From: Hydractinia symbiolongicarpus
Taxonomy: Eukaryota; Cnidaria; Hydrozoa; Anthoathecata; Hydractiniidae
Assembly (NCBI RefSeq): GCF_029227915.1
Contig: NC_079887.1
Coordinates: 4,340,001-4,404,000, forward strand
Length of the DNA: 64,000 bases
Direction of reading: 5' to 3'
Translations under genes and position numbers: made by a program
Notes under the pieces: generated by a model
What the model was told of the DNA's origin: nothing
What the model saw: only the letters and a program-made list of their open reading frames with translations
The model's database searches: none
Shown: one piece after another, positions 26,416 to 37,784 of the stretch
Layout of the letters: each line of letters starts with the position of its first letter
How positions within the stretch are numbered: position 1 is the stretch's first letter

Positions 26416-27024
26416 ATGAGACTTGTAGTTTTTAGAAATGTTTTCATTTTTGATGAGACACTTAATGAAAGTGGTTTAATCGCCGGCAAACGAAAACCCG
26501 TGATTTCCCGTAAATCCCGGGCTTGGCCCGTATAGTCGAATGTATACAAAGAAAGTACCCTGTGAGTAAACTCATTTCCAAAACGATTTTTTAAATTATC
26601 TTTTCACCACTAAAACGCATGAGACTTGTAGTTTTCAAAAATGTTTTCATTTTTGATGAGACGCTGAATAAAAGAAGTTTAATCGCCGGCAAACAAAAAC
26701 CTGCGATTTCCCGTAAATCCCGGACTCGGCCCGTAAAGTCAAAAGTATACAAAGAAAGTACCCAGGGAGTAAACTCATTTCCCAAACGATTTTTTAAATT
26801 ATTTTTCCACCACTAAAACGCATGAGACTTGTAGTTTTCAGAAATGTTTTCATTTTTGATGAGACGCTTAATGAAAGTGGTTTAATCGCCGGCAAACGAA
26901 AACCCGTGATTTCCCGTAAATCCCGGGCTTGGCCCGTATAGTCGAATGTATACAAAGAAAGTACCCTGTGAGTAAAGTCATTTCCAGAACGATTTTTTAA
27001 ATTATCTTTTCACCACTAAAACGC
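26416..27024 (+). repeat. Three transitional monomers
   Basis: Monomers at 26416 (GATGAGACACTTAATG), 26619 (GTAAAGTC type with AAACAAAAACC) and 26822 (GAAAGTGG type). The order GACACTTAATG, GTAAAGTC, GAAAGTGG returns at 31695, 34537 (first monomer only), 35552, 37176 and, altered, near 56658. Confidence 0.8.
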
Positions 27025-30000
27025 ATGAGACTTGTAGTTTTCAAAAATGTTTTCATTTTTGATGAGACGCTGAATAAAAGAAGTTTAATCGCCGGCAAAC
27101 AAAAAACGGCGATTTCCCGTAAATCCCGGGCTTGGCCCGTTTAGTTGAATGTATATAAAGAAAGTACCCAGGGAGTAAACTGACTTCCCGAACGATTTTT
27201 CAAATTATTTTTGCACCACTAGAACGAATGAGACTTGTAGTTTTCAAAAATGTTTTCATTTTTAATGAGACGCTTAATGAAAGAGATTTAATCGCCGGCA
27301 AACGAAAACCCGCGATTTCCCGTAAATCCCAGGCTTGGCCCGTATAGTCGAATGTATACAAAGAAAGTACCCTGTGAGTAAAGTCATTTCCAGAACGATT
27401 TTTTAAATTATCTTTTCACCACTAAAACGCATGAGACTTGTAGTTTTCAAAAATGTTTTCATTTTTGATGAGACGCTGAATAAAAGAAGTTTAATCGCCG
27501 GCAAACGAAAACCTGCGATTTCCCGTAAATCCCGGACTCGGCCCGTAAAGTCAAAAGTATACAAAGAAAGTACCCAGGGAGTAAACTCATTTCCCAAACG
27601 ATTTTTTAAATTATTTTTCCACCACTAAAACGCATGAGACTTGTAGTTTTTAAAAATGTTTTCATTTTTAATGAGACGCTGAATTAAAGAAGTTTAATCG
27701 CCGGCAAACGAAAACCCGCGATTTCCCGTAAATCCCGGGCTTGGCCTGTTTAGTTGAATGTATATAAAGGAAGTACCCAGAAAGTAAACTGATTTCCCGA
27801 ACGATTTTTCAAATTATTCTTGCACCACTAGAACGAATGAGACTTGTAGTTTTCAAAAATGTTTTCATTTTTAATGAGACGCTTAATGAAAGAGGTTTAA
27901 TCGCCGGCAAACGAAAACCCGCGATTTCCCGTAAATCCCAGGCTTGGCCCGTATAGTCGAATGTATACAAAGAAAGTACCCGGTGAGTTAAGTCATTTCC
28001 AGAACGATTTTTTAAATTATCTTTTCACCACTAAAACGCATGAGACTTGTAGTTTTCAAAAATGTTTTCATTTTTGATGAGACGCTGAATAAAAGAAGTT
28101 TAATCGCCGGCAAACGAAAACCTGCGATTTCCCGTAAATCCCGGACTCGGCCCATATAGTCAAAAGTATACAAAGAAAGTACCCAGGGAGTAAACTCATT
28201 TCCCGAACGATTTTTTAAATTATTTTTTCACCACTAAAACGCATGAGACTTGTAGTTTTCAAAAATGTTTTCATTTTTGATGAGACGCTGAATAAAAGAA
28301 GTTTAATCGCCGGCAAACGAAAACCTGCGATTTCCCGTAAATCTCGGACTCGGCCCGTATAGTCGAATGTATACAAAGAAAGTACCCTGTGAGTAAACTC
28401 ATTTCCAAAACGATTTTTTAAATTATCTTTTCACCACTAAAACGCATGAGACTTGTAGTTTTTAAAAATGTTTTCATTTTTGATGAGACGCTGAATAAAA
28501 GAAGTTTAATCACCGGCAAACGAAAACCCGCGACTTCCCGTAAATCCCGGACTCGGCCTGTATAGTCAAAAGTATACAAAGAAAGAACCCAGGGAGTAAA
28601 CTCATTTCCCGAACGATTTTTTAAATTATTTTTCCACCACTAAAACGCATGAGACTTGTAGTTTTCAAAAATGTTTTCATTTTTAATGAGACGCTGAATT
28701 AAAGAAGTTTAATCGCCGGCAAACAAAAACCCGCGATTTCCCGTAAATCCCGGGCTTGGCCCGTTTAGTTGAATGTATATAAAGAAAGTACCCAGGGAGT
28801 AAACTGACTTCCCGAACGATTTTTCAAATTATTTTTGCACCACTAGAACGAATGAGACTTGTAGTTTTCAAAAATGTTTTCATTTTTAATGAAACGCTTA
28901 ATGAAAGAGGTTTAATTGCCGGCAAACGAAAACCCGCGATTTCCCGTAAATCCCAGGCTTGGCCCGTATAGTCGAATGTATACAAAGAAAGTACCCTGTG
29001 AGTAAAGTCATTTCCAGAACGATTTTTTAAATTATCTTTTCACCACTAAAACGCATGAGACTTGTAGTTTTCAAAAATGTTTTCATTTTTGATGAGACGC
29101 TGAATAAAAGAAGTTTAATCGCCGGCAAACGAAAACCTGCGATTTCCCGTAAATCCCGGACTCGGCCCGTAAAGTCAAAAGTATACAAAGAAAGTACCCA
29201 GGGAGTAAACTCATTTCCCAAACGATTTTTTAAATTATTTTTCCACCACTAAAACGCATGAGACTTGTAGTTTTTAAAAATGTTTTCATTTTTAATGAGA
29301 CGCTGAATTAAAGATGTTTAATCGCCGGCAAACGAAAACCCGCGATTTCCCGTTAATCCCGGGCTTGGCCCGTTTAGTTGAATGTATATAAAGGAAGTAC
29401 CCAGGAAGTAAACTGATTTCCCGAACGATTTTTCAAATTATTTTTGCACCACTAGAACGAATGAGACTTGTAGTTTTCAAAAATGTTTTCATTTTTAATG
29501 AGACGCTTAATGAAAGAGGTTTAATCGCCGGCAAACGAAAACCCGCGATTTCCCGTAAATCCCAGGCTTGGCCCGTATAGTCGAATGTATACAAAGAAAG
29601 TACCCGGTGAGTTAAGTCATTTCCAGAACGATTTTTTAAATTATCTTTTCACCACTAAAACGCATGAGACTTGTAGTTTTCAAAAATGTTTTCATTTTTG
29701 ATGAGACGCTGAATAAAAGAAGTTTAATCGCCGGCAAACGAAAACCTGCGATTTCCCGTAAATCCCGGACTCGGCCCATATAGTCAAAAGTATACAAAGA
29801 AAGTACCCAGGGAGTAAATTCATTTCCCGAACGATTTTTTAACTTATTTTTTCACCACTAAAACGCATGAGACTTGTAGTTTTCAAAAATGTTTTCATTT
29901 TTGATGAGACGCTGAATAAAAGAAGTTTAATCGCCGGCAAACGAAAACCTCCGATTTCCCGTAAATCTCGGACTCGGCCCGTATAGTCGAATGTATACAA

Positions 30001-30273
30001 GTAAAGTACCCAGGGAGAAAACTCATTTCCCGAACGATTTTTTAAATTATTTTTTCACCACTAAAACGCATGAGACTTGTAGTTTTCAGAAATGTTTTCA
30101 TTTTTGATGAGACGTTTAAGGAAAGTGGTTTAATCGCCGGCAAACGAAAACCCGTGATTTCCCGTAAATCCCGGGCTTGGCCCGTATAGTCGAATGTATA
30201 GAAAGAAATTACCCTGTGAGTAAACTCATTTCATAAAACGATTCTTTAAATTATCTTTTCACAACTAAAACGC
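27025..30273 (+). repeat. Eight-monomer (1624 bp) tandem duplication
   Basis: Units are 27025-28648 and 28649-30273. Matching variants at 1624-bp spacing include CTGACTTCCCG (27180/28804), GTATATAAAGGAAG (about 27759/29383) and TACCCGGTGAG (27977/29601). The match is clear from about 27100 to 28380, against 28724 to 30004, and is lost near the unit ends. The second unit ends with the 204-bp monomer at 30070, which has an extra base in TTTCATAAAACG. Confidence 0.85.
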
Positions 30274-31694
30274 ATGAGACTTGTAGTTTTCAAAAATGTT
30301 TTCATTTTTGATGAGACGCTGAATAAAAGAAGTTTAATCGCCCGCAAACGAAAACCCGCGACTTCCCTTATATCCCGGACTCGGCCCGTTTAGTCAAAAG
30401 TATACAAAGAAAGAACCCAGGGAGTAAACTCATTTCCCGAACGATTTTTTAAATTATTTTCCCACCACTGAAACGCATGAAACTTGTAGATTTTAAAAAT
30501 GTTTTCATTTTTGATGAGACGTTGAATAAAAGAAGTTTAATCACCGGCAAACGAAAACCCGCGACTTCCCGTAAATCCCGGATTCGGCCCGTATAGTCAA
30601 AAGTATACAAAAAAAGTACCCAGGGAGTAAACTCATTTCCCGAACGATTTTTTAAATTATTTTTCCACCACTAAAACGCATGAGACTTGTAGTTTTCAGA
30701 AATGTTTTCATTTTTGATGAGACGCTTAATGAAAGAGGTTTAATCGCCGGAAAACGAAAACCCGCGATTACCCGTAAATCCTAGGCTTGGCCCGTATAGT
30801 CGAATGTATACAAAGAAAGTACCCTGTGAGTAAAGTCATTTCCAGAACAATTTTTTAAATTATCTATTCACCACTAAAACGCATGAGACTTTTAGTTTTC
30901 AAAAATGTTTTCATTTTTGATGAGACGCTGAATAAAAGAAGTTTAATCACCGGCAAACGAAAACCCGGGACTTCCCGTAAATCCCGGACTCGGCCCGTAT
31001 AGTCAAAAGTATACAAAGAAAGAACCCAGGGAGTAAACTCATTTCCCGAACGATTTTTTAAATTATTTTTCCACCACTAAAACGCATGAGACTTGTAGTT
31101 TTCAAAAATTTTTTCATTTTTAATGAGACGCTGAATTAAAGAAGTTTAATCGCCGGCAAACGAAAACCCGCGATTTCCCGTAAATCCCGGGCTTGGCCCG
31201 TTTAGTTGAATGTATATAAAGAAAGTACCCAGGGAGTAAACTGATTTCCCGAACGATTTTTCAAATTATTTTTGCACCACTAGAACGAATGAGACTTGTA
31301 GTTTTCAAAAATGTTTTCATTTTTAATGAGACGCTTAATGAAAGAGATTTAATCGCCGGCAAACGAAAACCCGCGATTACCCGTAAATCCCAGGCTTGGC
31401 CCGTATAGTCGAATGTATACAAAGAAAGTACCCTGTGAGTAAAGTCATTTCCAGAACGATTTTTTAAATTATCTATTCACCACTAAAACGCATGAGACTT
31501 GTAGTTTTCAAAAATGTTTTCATTTTTGATGAGACGCTGAATAAAAGAAGTTTAATCGCCGACAAATGAAAACCTGCGACTTCCCGTAAATCCCGGACTC
31601 GGAACGTATAGTCAAAAGTATACAAAGAAAGAACCCAGGGAGTAAACTCATTTCCCGAACGATTTTTTAAATTATTTTTCCACCACTAAAACGC
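30274..31694 (+). repeat. Seven mixed monomers
   Basis: Seven monomers starting at 30274. The first has CCCTTATATCCCGG and CGCCCGCAAACG, a type otherwise abundant only after 46 kb. The second (30477) has CATGAAACTTG with GTAGATTTT. The rest resemble monomers of the 2842-bp unit, including AACCCGGGACTTCCC and CGCCGACAAATG. No other feature is visible. Confidence 0.78.
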
Positions 31695-33318
31695 ATGAGA
31701 CTTGTAGTTTTTAGAAATGTTTTCATTTTTGATGAGACACTTAATGAAAGTGGTTTAATCGCCGGCAAACGAAAACCCGTGATTTCCCGTAAATCCCGGG
31801 CTTGGCCCGTATAGTCGAATGTATACAAAGAAAGTACCCTGTGAGTAAACTCATTTCCAAAACGATTTTTTAAATTATCTTTTCACCACTAAAACGCATG
31901 AGACTTGTAGTTTTCAAAAATGTTTTCATTTTTGATGAGACGCTGAATAAAAGAAGTTTAATCGCCGGCAAACGAAAACCTGCGATTTCCCGTAAATCCC
32001 GGACTCGGCCCGTAAAGTCAAAAGTATACAAGGAAAGTACCCAGGGAGTAAACTCATTTCCCAAACGATTTTTTAAATTATTTTTCCACCACTAAAACGC
32101 ATGAGACTTGTAGTTTTCAGAAATGTTTTCATTTTTGATGAGACGCTTAATGAAAGTGGTTTAATCGCCGGCAAACGAAAACCCGTGATTTCCCGTAAAT
32201 CCCGGGCTTGGCCCGTATAGTCGAATGTATACAAAGAAAGTACCCTGTGAGTAAACTCATTTCCAAAACGATTTTTTAAATTATCTTTTCACCACTAAAA
32301 CGCATGAGATTTGTAGTTTTCAAAAATGTTTTCATTTTTAATGAGACGCTGAATAAAAGAAGTTTAATCACCGGCAAACGAAAACACGCGACTTCCCGTA
32401 AATCCCGGACTCGGCCCGTATAGTCAAAAGTATACAAAGAAAGAACCCAGGGAGTAAACTCATTTCCCGAACGATTTTTTAAATTATTTTTCCACCACTA
32501 AAACGCATGAGACTTGTAGTTTTCAAAAATGTTTTCATTTTTAATGAGACGCTGAATTAAAGACGTTTAATCGCCGGCAAACAAAAACCCGCGATTTCCC
32601 GTAAATCCCGGGCTTGGCCCGTTTAGTTGAATGTATATAAAGAAAGAACTCAGGGAGTAAACTCATTTCCCGAACGATTTTTTAAAATATTTTCCCACCA
32701 CTAAAACGCATGAAACTTGTAGATTTTAAAAATGTTTTCATTTTTGATGAGACGCTGAATAAAAGAAGTTTAATCACCGGCAAACGAAAACCCGCGACTT
32801 CCCGTAAATCCCGGATTCGGCCCGTATAGTCAAAAGTATACAAAGAAAGTACCCAGGGAGTAAACTCATTTCCCGAACGATTTTTTAAATTATTTTTCCA
32901 CCACTAAAACGCATGAGACTTGTAGTTTTCAGAAATGTTTTCATTTTTGATGAGACGCTTAATGAAAGAGGTTTAATCGCCGGAAAACGAAAACCCGCGA
33001 TTACCCGTAAATCCTAGGCTTGGCCCGTATAGTCGAATGTATACAAAGAAAGTACCCTGTGAGTAAAGTCATTTCCAGAACGATTTTTTAAATTATCTAT
33101 TCACCACTAAAACGCATGAGACTTGTAGTTTTCAAAAATGTTTTCAATTTTGATGAGACGCTGAATAAAAGAAGTTTAATCACCGGCAAACGAAAACCCG
33201 GGACTTCCCGTAAATCCCGGACTCGGCCCGTATAGTCAAAAGTATACAAAGAAAGAACCCAGGGAGTAAACTCATTTCCCGAACGATTTTTTAAATTATT
33301 TTTCCACCACTAAAACGC
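31695..33318 (+). repeat. Eight-monomer block, dispersed copy of the 1624-bp repeat further right
   Basis: This block matches 35552-37175 at an offset of 3857 bp (19 monomers). It includes the distinctive TTTAAAATATTTTCCC at 32681, found again at 36538, 38162 and 41611, and GGAAAACGAAAACC with TCCTAGGC. It begins with GACTTGTAG where the later copies have GACTTTTAG. Confidence 0.85.
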
Positions 33319-33724
33319 ATGAGACTTGTAGTTTTCAAAAATGTTTTCATTTTTAATGAGACGCTGAATTAAAGAAGTTTAATCGCCGGCAAACGAAAAC
33401 CCGCGATTTCCCGTAAATCCCGGGCTTGGCCCGTTTAGTTGAATGTATATAAAGAAAGTACCCAGGGAGTAAACTGATTTCCCGAACGATTTTTCAAATT
33501 ATTTTTGCACCACTAGAACGAATGAGACTTGTAGTTTTCAAAAATGTTTTCATTTTTAATGAGACGCTTAATGAAAGAGATTTAATCGCCGGCAAACGAA
33601 AACCCGCGATTACCCGTAAATCCCAGGCTTGGCCCGTATAGTCGAATGTATACAAAGAAAGTACCCTGTGAGTAAAGTCATTTCCAGAACGATTTTTTAA
33701 ATTATCTATTCACCACTAAAACGC
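33319..33724 (+). repeat. Two linking monomers
   Basis: Monomers at 33319 (GAATTAAAG, GTTTAGTTGAATG) and 33522 (GAATGAGAC, AGAGATTTAATCG). The same pair, followed by the same CGCCGACAAATG monomer, recurs 5481 bp later from 38800 and again from about 42249. Confidence 0.82.
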
Positions 33725-35754
33725 ATGAGACTTGTAGTTTTCAAAAATGTTTTCATTTTTGATGAGACGCTGAATAAAAGAAGTTTAATCGCCGACAAAT
33801 GAAAACCTGCGATTTCCCGTAAATCCAGGACTCGGCCCGGAAAGTCAAAAGTATACAAAGAAAGTACCCAGGGAGTAAACTCATTTCCCAAACGATTTTT
33901 TAAATTATTATTTCACCACTAAAGCCCATGAGACTTGTAGATTTAAAAAATGTTTTCATTTTTGATGAGACGCTGAATAAAAGAAGTTTAATCGCCGGCA
34001 AACGAAAACCGGCGACTTCCCGTAAATCCCGGATTCGGCCCGTAAAATCAAAAGTATACAAAGAAAGTACCCAGGGAGTAAACTCATTTCCCAAACGATT
34101 TTTTAAATTATTTTTCCACCACTAAAACGCATGAGACTTGTAGTTTTTAGAAATGTTTTCATTTTTGATAAAACGCTTGATGAAAGTGGTTTAATCGGCG
34201 GCAAACGAAAACCCGTGATTTCCCGTAAATCCCGGGCTTGGCCCGTATAGTCGAATGTATACAAAGAAAGTACCCTGTGAGGAAACTCATTTCCAAAACG
34301 ATTTTTTAAATTATCTTTTCACCACTAAAACGCATGAGACTTGTAGTTTTCAAAAATGTTTTCATTTTTGATGAGACGCTGAATAAAAGAAGTTTAATCA
34401 CCGGCAAACGAAAACCCGCGACTTCCCGTAAATCCCGGACTCGGAACGTATAGTCAAAAGTATACAAAGAAAGAACCCAGGGAGTAAACTCATTTCCCGA
34501 ACGATTTTTTAAATTATTTTTCCACCACTAAAACGCATGAGACTTTTAGTTTTTAGAAATGTTTTCATTTTTGATGAGACACTTAATGAAAGTGGTTTAA
34601 TCGCCGGCAAACGAAAACCCGTGATTTCCCGTAAATCCCGGGCTTGGCCCGTATAGTCGAATGTATACAAAGAAAGTACCCTGTGAGTAAACTCATTTCC
34701 AAAACGATTTTTTAAATTATCTTTTCACCACTAAAACGCATGAGACTTGTAGTTTTCAAAAATGTTTTCATTTTTGATGAGACGCTGAATAAAAGAAGTT
34801 TAATCGCCGACAAATGAAAACCTGCGATTTCCCGTAAATCCAGGACTCGGCCCGGAAAGTCAAAAGTATACAAAGAAAGTACCCAGGGAGTAAACTCATT
34901 TCCCAAACGATTTTTTAAATTATTATTTCACCACTAAAGCCCATGAGACTTGTAGATTTAAAAAATGTTTTCATTTTTGATGAGACGCTGAATAAAAGAA
35001 GTTTAATCGCCGGCAAACGAAAACCGGCGACTTCCCGTAAATCCCGGATTCGGCCCGTAAAATCAAAAGTATACAAAGAAAGTACCCAGGGAGTAAACTC
35101 ATTTCCCAAACGATTTTTTAAATTATTTTTCCACCACTAAAACGCATGAGACTTGTAGTTTTTAGAAATGTTTTCATTTTTGATAAAACGCTTAATGAAA
35201 GTGGTTTAATCGGCGGCAAACGAAAACCCGTGATTTCCCGTAAATCCCGGGCTTGGCCCGTATAGTCGAATGTATACAAAGAAAGTACCCTGTGAGGAAA
35301 CTCATTTCCAAAACGATTTTTTAAATTATCTTTTCACCACTAAAACGCATGAGACTTGTAGTTTTCAAAAATGTTTTCATTTTTGATGAGACGCTGAATA
35401 AAAGAAGTTTAATCACCGGCAAACGAAAACCCGCGACTTCCCGTAAATCCCGGACTCGGAATGTATAGTCAAAAGTATACAAAGAAAGAACCCAGGGAGT
35501 AAACTCATTTCCCGAACGATTTTTTAAATTATTTTTCCACCACTAAAACGCATGAGACTTTTAGTTTTTAGAAATGTTTTCATTTTTGATGAGACACTTA
35601 ATGAAAGTGGTTTAATCGCCGGCAAACGAAAACCCGTGATTTCCCGTAAATCCCGGGCTTGGCCCGTATAGTCGAATGTATACAAAGAAAGTACCCTGTG
35701 AGTAAACTCATTTCCAAAACGATTTTTTAAATTATCTTTTCACCACTAAAACGC
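33725..35754 (+). repeat. Five-monomer (1015 bp) tandem duplication
   Basis: Units are 33725-34739 and 34740-35754. Both carry the private variant GGCCCGGAAAGTC (about 33835/34850), AATCGGCGGC (34193/35208) and GACTTTTAG (34541/35556). Differences include CGCTTGATG versus CGCTTAATG and GGAACGTATAG versus GGAATGTATAG. The monomer after unit 2 starts like a third copy but switches subfamily after AATCGCCG, which marks the exchange point. Confidence 0.92.
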
Positions 35755-35770
35755 ATGAGACTTGTAGTTT

Positions 35771-35792
35771 TCAAAAATGTTTTCATTTTTGA
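35771..35792. other. Perfect 9-bp inverted repeat with TTTT loop (hairpin/cruciform candidate)
   Basis: TCAAAAATG, then TTTT, then CATTTTTGA: the arms are exact reverse complements. The element lies at monomer positions 17-38 and recurs in nearly every monomer, so the window holds roughly 300 copies. Common variants are CAGAAATG in the left arm, TTAAAAATG in the left arm and CATTTTTAA in the right arm. Short dyads are described as common in centromeric satellites and may form cruciforms; whether this one forms is not shown by sequence. Confidence 0.85.
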
Positions 35793-35924
35793 TGAGACGC
35801 TGAATAAAAGAAGTTTAATCGCCGGCAAACGAAAACCTGCGATTTCCCGTAAATCCCGGACTCGGCCCGTAAAGTCAAAAGTATACAAAGAAAGTACCCA
35901 GGGAGTAAACTCATTTCCCAAACG

Positions 35925-35942
35925 ATTTTTTAAATTATTTTT
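35925..35942. other. AT-only tract with TTTAAA at the monomer 3' end
   Basis: An 18-bp tract of A and T only, including TTTAAA, closes each monomer before CCACTAAAACGC. It is the main site of one-base length change: one T is missing in monomers 39409, 40423, 42858, 44481, 49961 and 57672, and one is gained in 58483. Its A/T runs would be expected to bend DNA or position nucleosomes (inference). Confidence 0.75.
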
Positions 35943-37784
35943 CCACCACTAAAACGCATGAGACTTGTAGTTTTCAGAAATGTTTTCATTTTTGATGAGA
36001 CGCTTAATGAAAGTGGTTTAATCGCCGGCAAACGAAAACCCGTGATTTCCCGTAAATCCCGGGCTTGGCCCGTATAGTCGAATGTATACAAAGAAAGTAC
36101 CCTGTGAGTAAACTCATTTCCAAAACGATTTTTTAAATTATCTTTTCACCACTAAAACGCATGAGATTTGTAGTTTTCAAAAATGTTTTCATTTTTAATG
36201 AGACGCTGAATAAAAGAAGTTTAATCACCGGCAAACGAAAACCCGCGACTTCCCGTAAATCCCGGACTCGGCCCGTATAGTCAAAAGTATACAAAGAAAG
36301 AACCCAGGGAGTAAACTCATTTCCCGAACGATTTTTTAAATTATTTTTCCACCACTAAAACGCATGAGACTTGTAGTTTTCAAAAATGTTTTCATTTTTA
36401 ATGAGACGCTGAATTAAAGAAGTTTAATCGCCGGCAAACAAAAACCCGCGATTTCCCGTAAATCCCGGGCTTGGCCCGTTTAGTTGAATGTATATAAAGA
36501 AAGAACTCAGGGAGTAAACTCATTTCCCGAACGATTTTTTAAAATATTTTCCCACCACTAAAACGCATGAAACTTGTAGATTTTAAAAATGTTTTCATTT
36601 TTGATGAGACGCTGAATAAAAGAAGTTTAATCACCGGCAAACGAAAACCCGCGACTTCCCGTAAATCCCGGATTCGGCCCGTATAGTCAAAAGTATACAA
36701 AGAAAGTACCCAGGGAGTAAACTCATTTCCCGAACGATTTTTTAAATTATTTTTCCACCACTAAAACGCATGAGACTTGTAGTTTTCAGAAATGTTTTCA
36801 TTTTTGATGAGACGCTTAATGAAAGAGGTTTAATCGCCGGAAAACGAAAACCCGCGATTACCTGTAAATCCTAGGCTTGGCCCGTATAGTCGAATGTATA
36901 CAAAGAAAGTACCCTGTGAGTAAAGTCATTTCCAGAACGATTTTTTAAATTATCTATTCACCACTAAAACGCATGAGACTTGTAGTTTTCAAAAATGTTT
37001 TCAATTTTGATGAGACGCTGAATAAAAGAAGTTTAATCACCGGCAAACGAAAACCCGGGACTTCCCGTAAATCCCGGACTCGGCCCGTATAGTCAAAAGT
37101 ATACAAAGAAAGAACCCAGGGAGTAAACTCATTTCCCGAACGATTTTTTAAATTATTTTTCCACCACTAAAACGCATGAGACTTTTAGTTTTTAGAAATG
37201 TTTTCATTTTTGATGAGACACTTAATGAAAGTGGTTTAATCGCCGGCAAACGAAAACCCGTGATTTCCCGTAAATCCCGGGCTTGGCCCGTATAGTCGAA
37301 TGTATACAAAGAAAGTACCCTGTGAGTAAACTCATTTCCAAAACGATTTTTTAAATTATCTTTTCACCACTAAAACGCATGAGACTTGTAGTTTTCAAAA
37401 ATGTTTTCATTTTTGATGAGACGCTGAATAAAAGAAGTTTAATCGCCGGCAAACGAAAACCTGCGATTTCCCGTAAATCCCGGACTCGGCCCGTAAAGTC
37501 AAAAGTATACAAAGAAAGTACCCAGGGAGTAAACTCATTTCCCAAACGATTTTTTAAATTATTTTTCCACCACTAAAACGCATGAGACTTGTAGTTTTCA
37601 GAAATGTTTTCATTTTTGATGAGACGCTTAATGAAAGTGGTTTAATCGCCGGCAAACGAAAACCCGTGATTTCCCGTAAATCCCGGGCTTGGCCCGTATA
37701 GTCGAATGTATACAAAGAAAGTACCCTGTGAGTAAACTCATTTCCAAAACGATTTTTTAAATTATCTTTTCACCACTAAAACGC

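Larger units (their letters stand above)
35755..35957 (+). repeat. Representative 203-bp monomer
   Basis: This copy is close to the array consensus and is used as reference. In order it holds: the conserved start ATGAGACTTGTAG; a 9-bp inverted repeat with a T4 loop (17-38); the segment GACGCTGAATAAAAGAAG; a GC-rich core with GCCGGC and CCCG motifs (about 66-117); GTATAC at about 127-132; a CCCAGGGAG segment; an 18-bp pure A/T tract (about 171-188); and the closing CCACTAAAACGC. A hand count gives 76 G+C of 203 (37%). CpG is not depleted, at about 11-12 per monomer. It belongs to the subfamily with GTAAAGTC in place of the commoner GTATAGTC. Confidence 0.93.

Noticed and set aside
35727-35921. 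Antisense open frames of about 61-73 codons opposite the plus-strand ones
   Set aside because: Most begin at TTG (complement of CCCAAACG), not ATG, and appear only in monomers with that variant or similar ones. They overlap the plus-strand frames completely and share the frame-shift argument. No known domain is recognisable.
35755-35952. Open reading frames of about 64-73 codons recurring on the plus strand (ATGAGACTTGTAG to CACCACTAA), first seen at 5105 and repeated to 62138
   Set aside because: They are by-products of the repeat. The monomer is 203 bp, which is two modulo three, so the frame changes at every monomer. Apart from the copy at 5105, the frame is open only in copies with GTAAAGTC or GTAAAATC; the commoner GTATAGTC gives a stop. 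There is no start context, codon bias, domain or change in sequence character to support coding.
36069-36082. CENP-B box-like CCCGTATAGTCGAA
   Set aside because: The reverse complement of the CENP-B box core is CCCG-NN-T-NNNN-CGAA (15 bp). This site is 14 bp, one base short between the T and CGAA, so the required spacing is missing. No exact box was seen in the monomers inspected.
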